Assembly (NCBI RefSeq): GCF_951805225.1
Contig: NZ_OX638201.1
Location: 5,766,001 to 5,830,000 of the forward strand
DNA length: 64,000 bases
Source of the DNA: an uncultured Flavobacterium sp.
Lineage (GTDB): Bacteria; Bacteroidota; Bacteroidia; Flavobacteriales; Flavobacteriaceae
Direction: 5' to 3'
Under the pieces are notes generated by a model. The model saw nothing but the letters and a program-made list of their open reading frames with translations, did no database searches and had not been told where the DNA came from. Positions 7,480 to 16,396 of this stretch are shown in pieces. Position numbers and translations under genes: made by a program. Each line of letters begins with the position of its first letter. Position 1 is the stretch's first letter.

Positions 7480-10011
7480 ATGGCAAAGAATTTAGTAATA
7501 GTGGAGTCACCTGCAAAGGCGAAAACGATAGAGAAATTTCTGGGGAGTGATTTTCAAGTAGAGTCAAGTTACGGACACATAGCAGATTTACCATCAAAGG
7601 AAATAGGGGTAGATGTAGAAAATGGATTTAAACCTAAATACGAAGTTTCTCCTGATAAAAAAGCTTTAGTAAGTAAACTGAAAACACTATCTAAGAATGC
7701 CGAAATGGTTTGGCTAGCAAGCGATGAGGACCGCGAAGGAGAAGCTATTTCATGGCACTTGGCGGAAGAATTAAAACTAGATACTAAAAAAACAAAGCGA
7801 ATTGTTTTTCACGAAATTACAAAATCAGCGATTCTTAAAGCAATCGAGAATCCAAGAGAAATAGATTATAATTTAGTAAACGCACAACAAGCGCGTCGTG
7901 TTTTAGACCGTTTAGTAGGTTATGAATTATCTCCTGTTTTATGGAGAAAAATTAAAGGTGGACTTTCTGCCGGACGTGTTCAATCAGTTTCAGTTCGTTT
8001 AATTGTAGAAAGAGAACGCGAAATTCAAAACTTTAATGCAGTTGCGAGTTATTCTATCGTAGCAGAATTTGTGAATGAGGCAGGAAAAACTTTCAAAGCC
8101 AAATTACCAAAGAACTTCAATACTAAAAAAGAAGCCGAAGATTTTTTAAATCAAAACATCGGATCACAATATAAGGTAGCAGATTTAGAAACTAAACCTA
8201 CCAAAAAATCACCAACAGCACCATTTACAACTTCTACATTGCAACAAGAAGCAGCAAGAAAATTGTATTTGCCAGTTGGAATCACCATGCAGCTTGCACA
8301 GCGTCTATACGAAGCCGGACTTATTACTTATATGAGAACGGATAGTGTGAATCTTTCTGCTGAAGCAATGAGCGCTGCAGAAGCTGAAATCATAAAATCA
8401 TACGGAAAAGAATTTTCTAAGCCTAGAACTTTTGCTAACAAAAGCAAAGGAGCACAAGAGGCGCACGAAGCAATTCGTCCAACTGATATGTCTCGTCACA
8501 CGGTAAATATTGATCGTGACCAAGCTCGTTTATATGATTTGATCTGGAAAAGAACATTGGCATCTCAAATGAGTGATGCACAATTAGAAAGAACAAACGT
8601 AAAAATTGAAGCGAATAATCATAGCGAAATTTTTACAGCTTCGGGAGAAGTTTTACTTTTTGAAGGATTCCTAAAAGTGTATTTAGAAGGTCATGATGAC
8701 GATGAAGAAGAACAAGAAGGAATGTTGCCTGCGCTAAAAGTAAACGAAAAGTTAGTTAACAATTATATCACAGCAACGGAAAGATATTCAAGACCTCCAG
8801 CAAGATATACAGAAGCTTCATTGGTTAAGAAATTAGAAGAACTAGGAATTGGTCGTCCGTCTACGTACGCGCCAACTATTTCGACTATCATCAACAGAAA
8901 CTATGTTGAAAAAGGAACTCTAGAAGGTCAGGAACGTAATTATACTCAACTTACTTTACAAGCTAATAAAGTAGGAGAGAAGTTGCTGAAAGAAAATACA
9001 GGTTCAGATAAAGGAAAATTAGTTCCAACTGATATCGGTACAATCGTTACTGATTTCTTAGTGAAGAACTTCGGAAATATTCTGGATTATAATTTTACTG
9101 CAAAAGTAGAACAGGATTTTGATGAGATTGCTGAAGGAAATATTGACTGGGCAATCATGATGCAGGAGTTCTACAATAAATTTCATCCAAACGTAAAAGA
9201 GGTTGAAGCAAATGCAGAACGCGAAAGCGGAGAAAGAATCCTTGGAAAAGATGCTGACGGAAGACAAGTTTCTGTTCGTTTAGGAAAATTTGGACCAATG
9301 GCTCAAATTGGAGAAGCGGATGACGAAGATAAAAAGTTCGCCAGTTTAATGTCTGATCAAAATATCGGAAACATTACACTTGAAGAAGCTTTGAATTTAT
9401 TTTTATTACCTAAAAATTTAGGAGAATATAAAGGAGAAGAAGTAGAAGTTAGCAATGGTCGTTATGGTCCTTATGTACGTCACGGAAGTGTATTTATTTC
9501 TTTGCCAAAAGGAGAAGATCCATTAAGTCTTTCTAAAGAAAGAGCTCAGGAATTAATTGACGAAAAAGCTATTGCTGATGCACCAATTGCTGTTTACAAA
9601 GGCGAAGGAGTTCAGAAAGGTGTGGGACGTTTTGGTCCGTTCATCAAATGGAATGGTCTTTTTGTTAACGTAAGTAAAAAATACAATTTTGATAATTTAT
9701 CTCAACAAGATGTTGAAGAACTAATTGAAGATAAATTACAAAAAAATATAGATAAAGTACTTCACAATTGGGAAGACGAAGGGATTTTGGTTGAAAAAGC
9801 GCGTTGGGGACGCTCGGTTATTACAAAAGGTAAAATCAAAATTGAATTAAGTAAAGATGTTGATGCAACAAAATTGACATTAGAAGAAGTTCAGGAAATG
9901 ATTGCCAAAAAAACACCGGCAAAGAAAACACCGGCAAAGAAAACACCAGCAAAAAAAGCAACAACAACTAAAAAAGCTCCAGCTAAAAAAGCAGCTGCAA
10001 AAAAGAAATAA
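7480..10011 (+). CDS. topA: DNA topoisomerase I (type IA)
   Basis: TopA relaxes negative supercoils by single-strand passage. I start it at MAKNLVIVESPAKAKTI (ATG 7480), giving 843 residues; an in-frame TTG seven codons earlier lies in the promoter. The Toprim domain occupies roughly residues 1-115, with the acidic DEDREGEAISWH segment. The active-site tyrosine is in ITYMRTDSV (Tyr 284). Conserved AHEAIRPTD and LVKKLEELGIGRPSTYA follow. The C-terminus has repeated GRYGPYVRHG-like topoisomerase repeats instead of cysteine zinc ribbons. It ends in a Lys/Ala/Pro tail made of AKKTP units, expected to hold DNA non-specifically. The next gene starts 3 bases after the stop. Confidence 0.97.
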   Translation: MAKNLVIVESPAKAKTIEKFLGSDFQVESSYGHIADLPSKEIGVDVENGFKPKYEVSPDKKALVSKLKTLSKNAEMVWLASDEDREGEAISWHLAEELKLDTKKTKRIVFHEITKSAILKAIENPREIDYNLVNAQQARRVLDRLVGYELSPVLWRKIKGGLSAGRVQSVSVRLIVEREREIQNFNAVASYSIVAEFVNEAGKTFKAKLPKNFNTKKEAEDFLNQNIGSQYKVADLETKPTKKSPTAPFTTSTLQQEAARKLYLPVGITMQLAQRLYEAGLITYMRTDSVNLSAEAMSAAEAEIIKSYGKEFSKPRTFANKSKGAQEAHEAIRPTDMSRHTVNIDRDQARLYDLIWKRTLASQMSDAQLERTNVKIEANNHSEIFTASGEVLLFEGFLKVYLEGHDDDEEEQEGMLPALKVNEKLVNNYITATERYSRPPARYTEASLVKKLEELGIGRPSTYAPTISTIINRNYVEKGTLEGQERNYTQLTLQANKVGEKLLKENTGSDKGKLVPTDIGTIVTDFLVKNFGNILDYNFTAKVEQDFDEIAEGNIDWAIMMQEFYNKFHPNVKEVEANAERESGERILGKDADGRQVSVRLGKFGPMAQIGEADDEDKKFASLMSDQNIGNITLEEALNLFLLPKNLGEYKGEEVEVSNGRYGPYVRHGSVFISLPKGEDPLSLSKERAQELIDEKAIADAPIAVYKGEGVQKGVGRFGPFIKWNGLFVNVSKKYNFDNLSQQDVEELIEDKLQKNIDKVLHNWEDEGILVEKARWGRSVITKGKIKIELSKDVDATKLTLEEVQEMIAKKTPAKKTPAKKTPAKKATTTKKAPAKKAAAKKK

Positions 10012-10014
10012 AAA

Positions 10015-11166
10015 ATGGAATTTGATTTTCTAGAACCAGTTAACGACGGAGTTTTAAAATTCATTAGTTCGTTGTCTTCACAAGAATTGGGAAGCAAAAT
10101 AGTTTTGCATACTCAAGATCAATTTCCGGATATTAGCAGAATAAACATTGCTATTGTAGGTGTTTTAGAAGACCGCCGCAGCAGTGATATGATTAATGAA
10201 GTGAATCTTACGGCAGTTCGTAAAAAGATTTACAGCATGTTTCCTGGTAATTGGGATGCATCGATTGCAGATTTAGGAGATATACTTGCTGGAGATTCTG
10301 TAGAGGATACCTATTTTGCATTAAAAAAAGTAACTTCTACATTAATAAAGAATAAAGTGATTCCTATAGTCCTAGGAGGTTCGCAGGATTTGACCTATGC
10401 AATGTATCGTGCTTATGACGATTTAGAGCAAATGGTAAACCTGGTTTCTGTAGATAATAAATTTGATTTTGGAAAAGAAAATGAAACTGTTTCGGCTAAT
10501 TCTTTTTTGACCAAAATCATAATAGATGAGCCTAATAACCTTTTCAATTATTGTAATATAGGATATCAGACTTATTACAATTCGCAGGAAGAAATTGATT
10601 TGATCGAAAAATTATTCTTTGATGCGTATCGTTTGGGTGAGATATCAAATAAGATAGCCTTGGCAGAACCTGTTTTTAGAGATGCTGATTTAGTTAGTAT
10701 TGATTTAAATTCGGTAAAGTCTTCTGCTTCAGGAAATAATGTTTACTTTGAGCCAAATGGTTTTAATGGAAAAGAGATTTGTTCTCTGGCGAGATACGCT
10801 GGAATTAGTGATAAAGTTTCCTCTTTTGGAGTGTTTAATCATAATAGTACGGCACAGGAATCAGGTATAATTGCTCAGATTGTATGGTATTTTATCGAAG
10901 GATATCATTACCGATCAAAAGAGTATCCGTTTGGAAGCAGAACAAACTATTTAAAATATATTGTTCCGCTTGAAGAAGAAGAATTGATTTTTTATAAAAG
11001 TGATAAAACGGAACGTTGGTGGATAGAAATTCCTTACGAATCGAACGGTCACAATAAATTGAAAAGAAATACGTTATTACCGTGTTCTTACGACGAATAT
11101 CTCTCGGCTTGCAATCAAGAATTGCCTGAAAGATGGTGGAAGGCACAAAGAAAAAATGCTTTATGA
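10015..11166 (+). CDS. Ureohydrolase (arginase/formimidoylglutamase)-fold protein with degenerate metal site
   Basis: The 383-residue protein follows the arginase-fold plan: IVLGGSQDLTYA in place of GGxHS, SVDNKFDF in place of DAHxD, LVSIDLNSV in place of SxDxD, and EPNGFNGKEI before a C-terminal helix. In active family members six side chains bind two manganese ions. Here the positions read Gln124, Asp147, Lys149, Asp151, Asp230 and Asn232, so both histidines and one aspartate are replaced. It is therefore probably not a working manganese hydrolase. The start is 3 bases after topA and the gene is followed by gldK after 262 bases. A structural or regulatory role near the gliding motor is possible but unproven. 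Confidence 0.82.
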   Translation: MEFDFLEPVNDGVLKFISSLSSQELGSKIVLHTQDQFPDISRINIAIVGVLEDRRSSDMINEVNLTAVRKKIYSMFPGNWDASIADLGDILAGDSVEDTYFALKKVTSTLIKNKVIPIVLGGSQDLTYAMYRAYDDLEQMVNLVSVDNKFDFGKENETVSANSFLTKIIIDEPNNLFNYCNIGYQTYYNSQEEIDLIEKLFFDAYRLGEISNKIALAEPVFRDADLVSIDLNSVKSSASGNNVYFEPNGFNGKEICSLARYAGISDKVSSFGVFNHNSTAQESGIIAQIVWYFIEGYHYRSKEYPFGSRTNYLKYIVPLEEEELIFYKSDKTERWWIEIPYESNGHNKLKRNTLLPCSYDEYLSACNQELPERWWKAQRKNAL

Positions 11167-11325
11167 AGTAAAGCTTTACAATAAAAATTACGGTTTTTGT
11201 AATGTAAAAAAATCATTAAGAATTATTAGTAAGACAAGGTTTACAAAATATAAAATTTAACGTTTTACGTCGATTTTTTAAGTCAGTTTGTCGAGGAAAT
11301 ATTTTTTTTTTATTTTATTTAACAT

Positions 11326-11333
11326 TATTTTTG
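11326..11333 (+). promoter_or_regulatory. Possible -7 box upstream of gldK
   Basis: TATTTTTG fits TAnnTTTG in the 262-base gap before gldK. It would give a leader of about 90 bases. No clear TTG lies at the right distance upstream, so this is a weak call. The gap also has an imperfect hairpin (ATTAC/GTAAT near 11187-11203) that may end the topA transcript. Confidence 0.4.
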
Positions 11334-11428
11334 AACGGTAAAATAAATTTCGCAACTAGTATTGTTTTTTAGATAAATAATAAATACGTTTACGAACTTA
11401 TAATAATGAATAGATAATCCAAATTTAT

Positions 11429-12832
11429 ATGAAGAAGTTTATTGCATTTGCAGCAATGTTAACACTGGTAATTGGCTGTGGTAAGTCAGGAGACAAAGGA
11501 GAATTGGTTGGTGTTACAGGAGGGAAATGGCATCCTGAAAAACCTTATGGAATGACTTTGGTTCCAGGTGGATCTTTTATAATGGGTAAGGCTGATGCTG
11601 ATTTAGCTAATGTGGAGGATGCTCCAACTAAAACAGTAACTGTTCGTTCGTTTTATATGGATGAAACCGAAATTACAAATAGCGAATATCGCCAGTTTGT
11701 GGAGTGGGTAAAAGACTCTACAATGAGAGTTCGTTTAGCTATTTTAGCTGATGAAACTGGGCAAAAAGCTTCAGGTGACGCTAAAGGTAAAAAAGGCGGT
11801 AGTATCGCTGATTATGCATTTAATGATTCTGAGCCAGACAAAATGACGGCTTATGATAAATATATGTATGATAACTATTATAGTGTAGGAACAAAAGATG
11901 ATCCTTATGCTGGTAGAAAATTGAACAAAAAAGTTAAGTTAATTAAAGATACTAAAGCTTACCCAGATGAGTATTATACTGAGGTAATGGACTCTATGTA
12001 TTTGCCAATTGAAGAATCATATAATGGTTTAAGAACAATTGATGTAAATAAATTGAAATTCCGTTATTCTTGGATGGATATTCAGGCAGCTGCAAAAGCC
12101 AAAGTAGGAAAAAGAAAAGACTTCGTTAAAACAGAACAAGTTAGTGTTTATCCAGATACAACAGTTTGGATTAAAGATTTCGCTTACTCATATAATGAGC
12201 CAATGCACAATGATTATTTCTGGCACAAAGCTTACGGAGATTATCCTGTAGTTGGTGTGACTTGGAAACAAGCTAAAGCATTTTGTGCTTGGAGAACTTT
12301 AAATAAAAACAGCTATATCAAATCTAAGAAAAAAGGACGTGATTTAGTAAATGCTTTCAGATTACCAACTGAAGCAGAATGGGAATATGCCGCTAGAGGT
12401 GGTCTGGAATCAGCTACTTATCCTTGGGGAGGTCCTTACACTAAAAGTGACAGAGGTTGTTTCTTAGCAAACTTCAAACCAAACAGAGGAGATTATGCAG
12501 CTGATGAAGCTTTGTATACTGTTGAGGCTAAATCTTATGAGCCAAACGGTTACGGATTGTATAACATGGCAGGAAACGTTTCAGAGTGGACAGATTCAGC
12601 TTACAATCCAAATGCATACGAATACGTTTCTACAATGAACCCTAACGTAATTGATGGAAACAACCAAAGAAAAGTTGTTCGTGGAGGATCTTGGAAAGAT
12701 GTTGCTTACTTCCTACAAGTAAGTACTCGTGATCACGAATATGCTGATTCTGCAAGAAGTTATATTGGTTTCAGAACTGTACAAGATTACATGGGAACTC
12801 AAACAACCGGAAGCGGAAAAAAGAAAAAGTAA
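11429..12832 (+). CDS. gldK: GldK, T9SS/gliding motility lipoprotein
   Basis: GldK is an outer-membrane-associated lipoprotein that forms the periplasmic ring of the type IX secretion system with GldN. The 467-residue protein has a lipobox ending VIGC (Cys 17). It then has the formylglycine-generating-enzyme/sulfatase-modifying fold: MTLVPGGSFIMG, MDETEITNSEYRQFV, RLPTEAEWEYAARGG, GNVSEWTDSAY and KVVRGGSWKD. A large insertion (about residues 100-260) rich in Lys and Tyr is typical of GldK rather than of catalytic FGE proteins. The end is basic (GSGKKKK). It opens the gldK-L-M-N cluster with gaps of about 40-65 bases between genes, indicating one operon. Confidence 0.96.
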   Translation: MKKFIAFAAMLTLVIGCGKSGDKGELVGVTGGKWHPEKPYGMTLVPGGSFIMGKADADLANVEDAPTKTVTVRSFYMDETEITNSEYRQFVEWVKDSTMRVRLAILADETGQKASGDAKGKKGGSIADYAFNDSEPDKMTAYDKYMYDNYYSVGTKDDPYAGRKLNKKVKLIKDTKAYPDEYYTEVMDSMYLPIEESYNGLRTIDVNKLKFRYSWMDIQAAAKAKVGKRKDFVKTEQVSVYPDTTVWIKDFAYSYNEPMHNDYFWHKAYGDYPVVGVTWKQAKAFCAWRTLNKNSYIKSKKKGRDLVNAFRLPTEAEWEYAARGGLESATYPWGGPYTKSDRGCFLANFKPNRGDYAADEALYTVEAKSYEPNGYGLYNMAGNVSEWTDSAYNPNAYEYVSTMNPNVIDGNNQRKVVRGGSWKDVAYFLQVSTRDHEYADSARSYIGFRTVQDYMGTQTTGSGKKKK

Positions 12833-12895
12833 TTTATAATTAATATCAATAACCAAATCGAATCTATTTAAAATTAAAACCTAAAAAAAAGTATT

Positions 12896-13543
12896 ATGGC
12901 ATTATTAAGTAAAAAAGCAATGAATTTCGCTTATGGTATGGGAGCGGCAGTAGTAATCGTTGGAGCATTATTCAAAATTACTCACTTTGAAATTGGACCA
13001 TTAACTGGTACATTGATGCTTTCGGTTGGATTATTAACTGAGGCGTTAATCTTTGCTCTTTCTGCTTTCGAACCAGTTGACGATGAATTAGACTGGACAC
13101 TTGTTTACCCAGAGTTGGCTAATGGTCAAGCTAGAAAAAAAGCGGACAAAGTTGAAACTCCAACTGATGCTCAAGGATTGTTGTCTCAAAAATTAGACAA
13201 CTTATTGAAAGAAGCTAAAATTGACGGAGAATTAATGTCAAGCTTAGGAAACTCAATCAAAAATTTCGAAGGAGCTGCAAAAGCAATTTCTCCAACAGTA
13301 GATTCTATCGCTGGACAAAAGAAATATGCTGAGGAAATGTCTATGGCTGCTGCACAAATGGAATCATTAAACAGCTTATACAAAGTACAATTAGAAAGTG
13401 CTTCAAGAAATGCACAAGCAAACAGCGAAATCGCTGAAAATGCTTCTAAATTAAAAGAACAAATGCAATCAATGACTGCAAACATCGCTTCTTTGAACAG
13501 TGTTTACGGTGGTATGCTTTCTGCAATGAGTAACAAAGGATAA
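12896..13543 (+). CDS. gldL: GldL, inner-membrane T9SS motor protein
   Basis: GldL and GldM form the proton-driven rotary motor that powers type IX secretion and gliding. The 215-residue protein has two membrane helices (about residues 9-28 and 37-57) and a long cytoplasmic helical tail. Tyr13, Lys27, His30, Glu49 and Glu59 are all present at the positions I recall as important in F. johnsoniae GldL, so the ion path looks intact. The tail (residues 85-215) is Ala/Ser/Gln-rich and coiled-coil-like. It lies between gldK and gldM in the same operon. Confidence 0.96.
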   Translation: MALLSKKAMNFAYGMGAAVVIVGALFKITHFEIGPLTGTLMLSVGLLTEALIFALSAFEPVDDELDWTLVYPELANGQARKKADKVETPTDAQGLLSQKLDNLLKEAKIDGELMSSLGNSIKNFEGAAKAISPTVDSIAGQKKYAEEMSMAAAQMESLNSLYKVQLESASRNAQANSEIAENASKLKEQMQSMTANIASLNSVYGGMLSAMSNKG

Positions 13544-13595
13544 TTAGTTTTTAACTATTATATTAAATTTATTAATAAGAACTAATTAGAAAAAA

Positions 13596-15140
13596 ATGGC
13601 AGGAGGAAAATTAACCCCTAGACAGAAGATGATTAACCTGATGTATCTGGTTTTTATCGCAATGTTAGCAATGAATATGTCAAAAGAAGTTTTATCTGCT
13701 TTTGGCTTAATGAATGAAAAATTTGAAAGCGCTAATAATGCGTCAGTTGCAAATAACACAACTATGTTGTCTTCATTAGACTTAAAAGCTTCTGAGTCAA
13801 AAGGAGAATTCGCTACAGCAGCAGTTACAGCTCATAAAGTTGAAACAATTTCAAAAGAATTTTACGCATACATTGGTTCTTTAAAAGGAGATGTTTTACA
13901 CGGATTTGAGACTGATAAAGAAACAGGAAAATTACCTTATGAGTCTATGGACAAAGGTGATAATATCGACAACTGGTTTACAGGTGAAGGATATACTGCT
14001 AAAGGAAATGAAGTTATTTCTAAAATTGAAAAGTACAAAGCAGACATGAAAGCTACTTTGGCTGATAAAAACAATAAATATGCTGCTATTATAGCTGAAA
14101 TTGAAAAGAAATTTGATCTTTCAGATGTAAAAAACAAAGAAGGTTTAAAAGACAAATATTTAGCTTACCACTTTAAAGGTTTCCCGGCTGTAGCTTCATT
14201 AGCTAAACTTTCGGCTTGGCAAAATGACGTTCAAAAAACTGAATCTGATGTTTACAGTGCTGCTTTAGGAAAAGCTGCAGTTGCAGAAGCTTCTTACAGT
14301 AAATTTCAAGCAATTGTTGTTTTAGATAAGAATGCTTATTTCCAAGGTGAAAAAGTTACTGGTAAAGTAGTTTTAGGTAAATACGATCCAAATGCTCAAT
14401 TTAGTGGTTTTAAAGGACCAGGTAAATTAGTAAATGGTCAAGCTATGCTTGAAATGACTGCTGGTGGAGTTGGAGAGCAAAAAATTGGAGGTTCTTTCAA
14501 TTTCATGGAAAATGGAAAACCAATTAATCTTCCTTTTAACGGAACTTACGTTGTAGTACCAAGACCAAACTCTGCTACAATTTCTGCAGACAAAATGAAT
14601 GTAGTTTATAGAGGTGTTGTTAACCCAATCTCTGTATCATTCGCTGGTGTTGCTGATAATAAAGTTGTTGCTAGTGCTCCGGGATTATCTTCAGCTGGTA
14701 AAGCAGGAAAATATAACATGAACCCAGGTTCAGGTACTGAAGCTACTATTTCTGTAACTGGTACATTACCAAACGGAGATAAAGTAACAGATAAGAAAAC
14801 ATTTAGAATTAAAGGTATTCCTGGACCAACAGGAACAATTAGAGGTGAAATGGGTGTTGTAAAAGGACCTAGATCTAACTTAGAAATTGCTACGATTGGT
14901 GCTAAATTACTTGATTTTGATTTTGAAGTTGGTTTAGATGTTGTTGGATTTAACTTGAAAATTGCTGGACAACCTACAGTTGTTGTTACTGGTAACAAAT
15001 TAAGTGCACAATGTAAGCAAGTTCTTTCAAGAGCAGGTAAAGGAGATCAGGTTACTATTTCTGAAATTAAAACTAAACTTGTTGGAGCTGGTAGTTATTT
15101 ATTACCAAGAACTGCACCGGTAATTTACGAAATACAATAA
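13596..15140 (+). CDS. gldM: GldM, T9SS motor shaft protein
   Basis: The 514-residue protein matches the usual GldM length. It begins MAGGKLTPRQKMINLMYLV, with Arg9 at the cytoplasmic edge of a single membrane helix (about residues 13-33). The periplasmic part starts with a helical bundle domain (residues about 35-225). Three beta-rich domains follow; PRPNSATISADKMNVVYRG and the later GPTGTIRGEMGVVKGPRSN lie at domain joins. The periplasmic arm is thought to carry torque from the inner membrane to the GldK/GldN ring. It is flanked by gldL (52 bases) and gldN (41 bases), so it belongs to the operon. Confidence 0.96.
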   Translation: MAGGKLTPRQKMINLMYLVFIAMLAMNMSKEVLSAFGLMNEKFESANNASVANNTTMLSSLDLKASESKGEFATAAVTAHKVETISKEFYAYIGSLKGDVLHGFETDKETGKLPYESMDKGDNIDNWFTGEGYTAKGNEVISKIEKYKADMKATLADKNNKYAAIIAEIEKKFDLSDVKNKEGLKDKYLAYHFKGFPAVASLAKLSAWQNDVQKTESDVYSAALGKAAVAEASYSKFQAIVVLDKNAYFQGEKVTGKVVLGKYDPNAQFSGFKGPGKLVNGQAMLEMTAGGVGEQKIGGSFNFMENGKPINLPFNGTYVVVPRPNSATISADKMNVVYRGVVNPISVSFAGVADNKVVASAPGLSSAGKAGKYNMNPGSGTEATISVTGTLPNGDKVTDKKTFRIKGIPGPTGTIRGEMGVVKGPRSNLEIATIGAKLLDFDFEVGLDVVGFNLKIAGQPTVVVTGNKLSAQCKQVLSRAGKGDQVTISEIKTKLVGAGSYLLPRTAPVIYEIQ

Positions 15141-15181
15141 TATAGTAGGTAAAACTACGCTCAATATCTCATAATGATATC

Positions 15182-16174
15182 ATGATGAAAGTAAGAAATT
15201 TTTTAATAGCTATTGTTTCTATCGCTGGAGGTTTTGCTTCTAATGCGCAATCTAATTTGCTTAATGCTAAAACACCTGCTCAGATAGGACTTAAGACCCC
15301 TGCACAACTTATCTCAGACAATGATAAGCCATTGGCTTACGGTTATGTAGATGATAGAGATGTCTTGATGGGAAAAACTACTTGGGAGATTATTGATTTG
15401 AATGAAAAAATCAACTTTCCATTATATTTTCCTGTAGATACAGCTAATATTGGTTCAGACAGACGTTCATTATATGACGTTTTGACGAAAGCCGTTAGAA
15501 ACGGTAAAATAACTGAAGTATATAGCGACAGTTATTTCAATACTAAAAAATCTATGAAAGACATCGAAGGTGCATTATCACGTATTGATACAACAGATGC
15601 TGGTAGAGAATTGATCAACCAATACCCAGACGACTATAAAAGTCACGTAGTGAAGAAAAAAGTAGTTACTGGTACAGGTAAAAAGAAAGTTGTTACTTAT
15701 GTTGATGAAACAGTTGGTGCAACAAGAACAGTTCCTTCTGAGTATATCTTGAAACAAGATCTTACTGCAGCAGATGTTACACAATATAAAATTAAAGGAT
15801 ACTGGTATTTTGACAAACGTCAAAGTGAATTGAAATATCGTTTACTTGGACTTTGCCCTGTAACACCAGACGTATACACAATGAACAGTGACGAAAAGGA
15901 TTATATTGAGTTATTCTGGGTTTTCTTCCCTAATGCGAGAGAAGCATTACATGAAGCAAAAGCTTTTAACGATAATAATTCAGCACTTCCAATTTCATTT
16001 GATCAAATATTAAACTCTAGACGTTTCAATTCAGAAATCTACAAAGAAGAAAACTTGTACGGAGACAGAGCAATTAGTGATTACATGAAAGATAACGCTC
16101 AAAATCAGTTGTTAGAATCTGAAAGAGTAAAAGAGAAGATTCGTAACTTCGAACAAGATATGTGGAACTACTAA
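15182..16174 (+). CDS. gldN: GldN, T9SS/gliding periplasmic ring protein
   Basis: The 330-residue protein has a Sec signal peptide ending around SNAQ (residue 23), then the GldN body (KPLAYGYVDDRDVLMGKTTWEI). The other marks are a basic loop (VVKKKVVTGTGKKKVV), YKIKGYWYFDKRQSE and the closing RVKEKIRNFEQDMWNY. GldN binds GldK to form the periplasmic ring of T9SS. Two ATG codons stand in a row (15182 and 15185); the gldO counterpart starts at the position of the second. A strong terminator follows 25 bases after the stop. Its sister gldO is next, very similar along the whole length. Confidence 0.96.
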   Translation: MMKVRNFLIAIVSIAGGFASNAQSNLLNAKTPAQIGLKTPAQLISDNDKPLAYGYVDDRDVLMGKTTWEIIDLNEKINFPLYFPVDTANIGSDRRSLYDVLTKAVRNGKITEVYSDSYFNTKKSMKDIEGALSRIDTTDAGRELINQYPDDYKSHVVKKKVVTGTGKKKVVTYVDETVGATRTVPSEYILKQDLTAADVTQYKIKGYWYFDKRQSELKYRLLGLCPVTPDVYTMNSDEKDYIELFWVFFPNAREALHEAKAFNDNNSALPISFDQILNSRRFNSEIYKEENLYGDRAISDYMKDNAQNQLLESERVKEKIRNFEQDMWNY

Positions 16175-16198
16175 GTATCCAAATTACATTATAATTAA

Positions 16199-16233
16199 AA
16201 CTCTTACTACCTGTGTAGTAAGAGTTTTTTTTT
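16199..16233 (+). terminator. Intrinsic terminator after gldN
   Basis: A perfect 12-base stem (AACTCTTACTAC with GTAGTAAGAGTT) around a 4-base loop is followed by nine T residues. It should end most of the gldKLMN transcript before gldO. Confidence 0.93.
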
Positions 16234-16359
16234 GGTTTTTATTAAAGTAAAATCTGACGCTAAAGATGTAATAGCTTGATGTTCTTTTGTTTGTTATCCT
16301 AGTGATTTGGGCGGTTTTAATGATTTTTGACAAGATGTAAGAAAAATAACAATAAATAG

Positions 16360-16375
16360 CGTAAATTTACGTTTA
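16360..16375 (+). promoter_or_regulatory. Possible gldO promoter region with palindrome
   Basis: CGTAAATTTACG (16360-16371) is a perfect 12-base palindrome, and TACGTTTA next to it is one base off the TAnnTTTG -7 box. As gldO lies past a strong terminator, it needs a promoter in this 220-base gap, and this is the best candidate. The rest of the gap shows nothing else clear. Confidence 0.35.
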
Positions 16376-16396
16376 CTATGTTCTAACAATATCATT

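Noticed and set aside
14606..14998. A 130-codon open frame opposite gldM
   Set aside because: It is a shadow of the strongly conserved gldM coding strand, Pro/Thr-rich by antisense composition.
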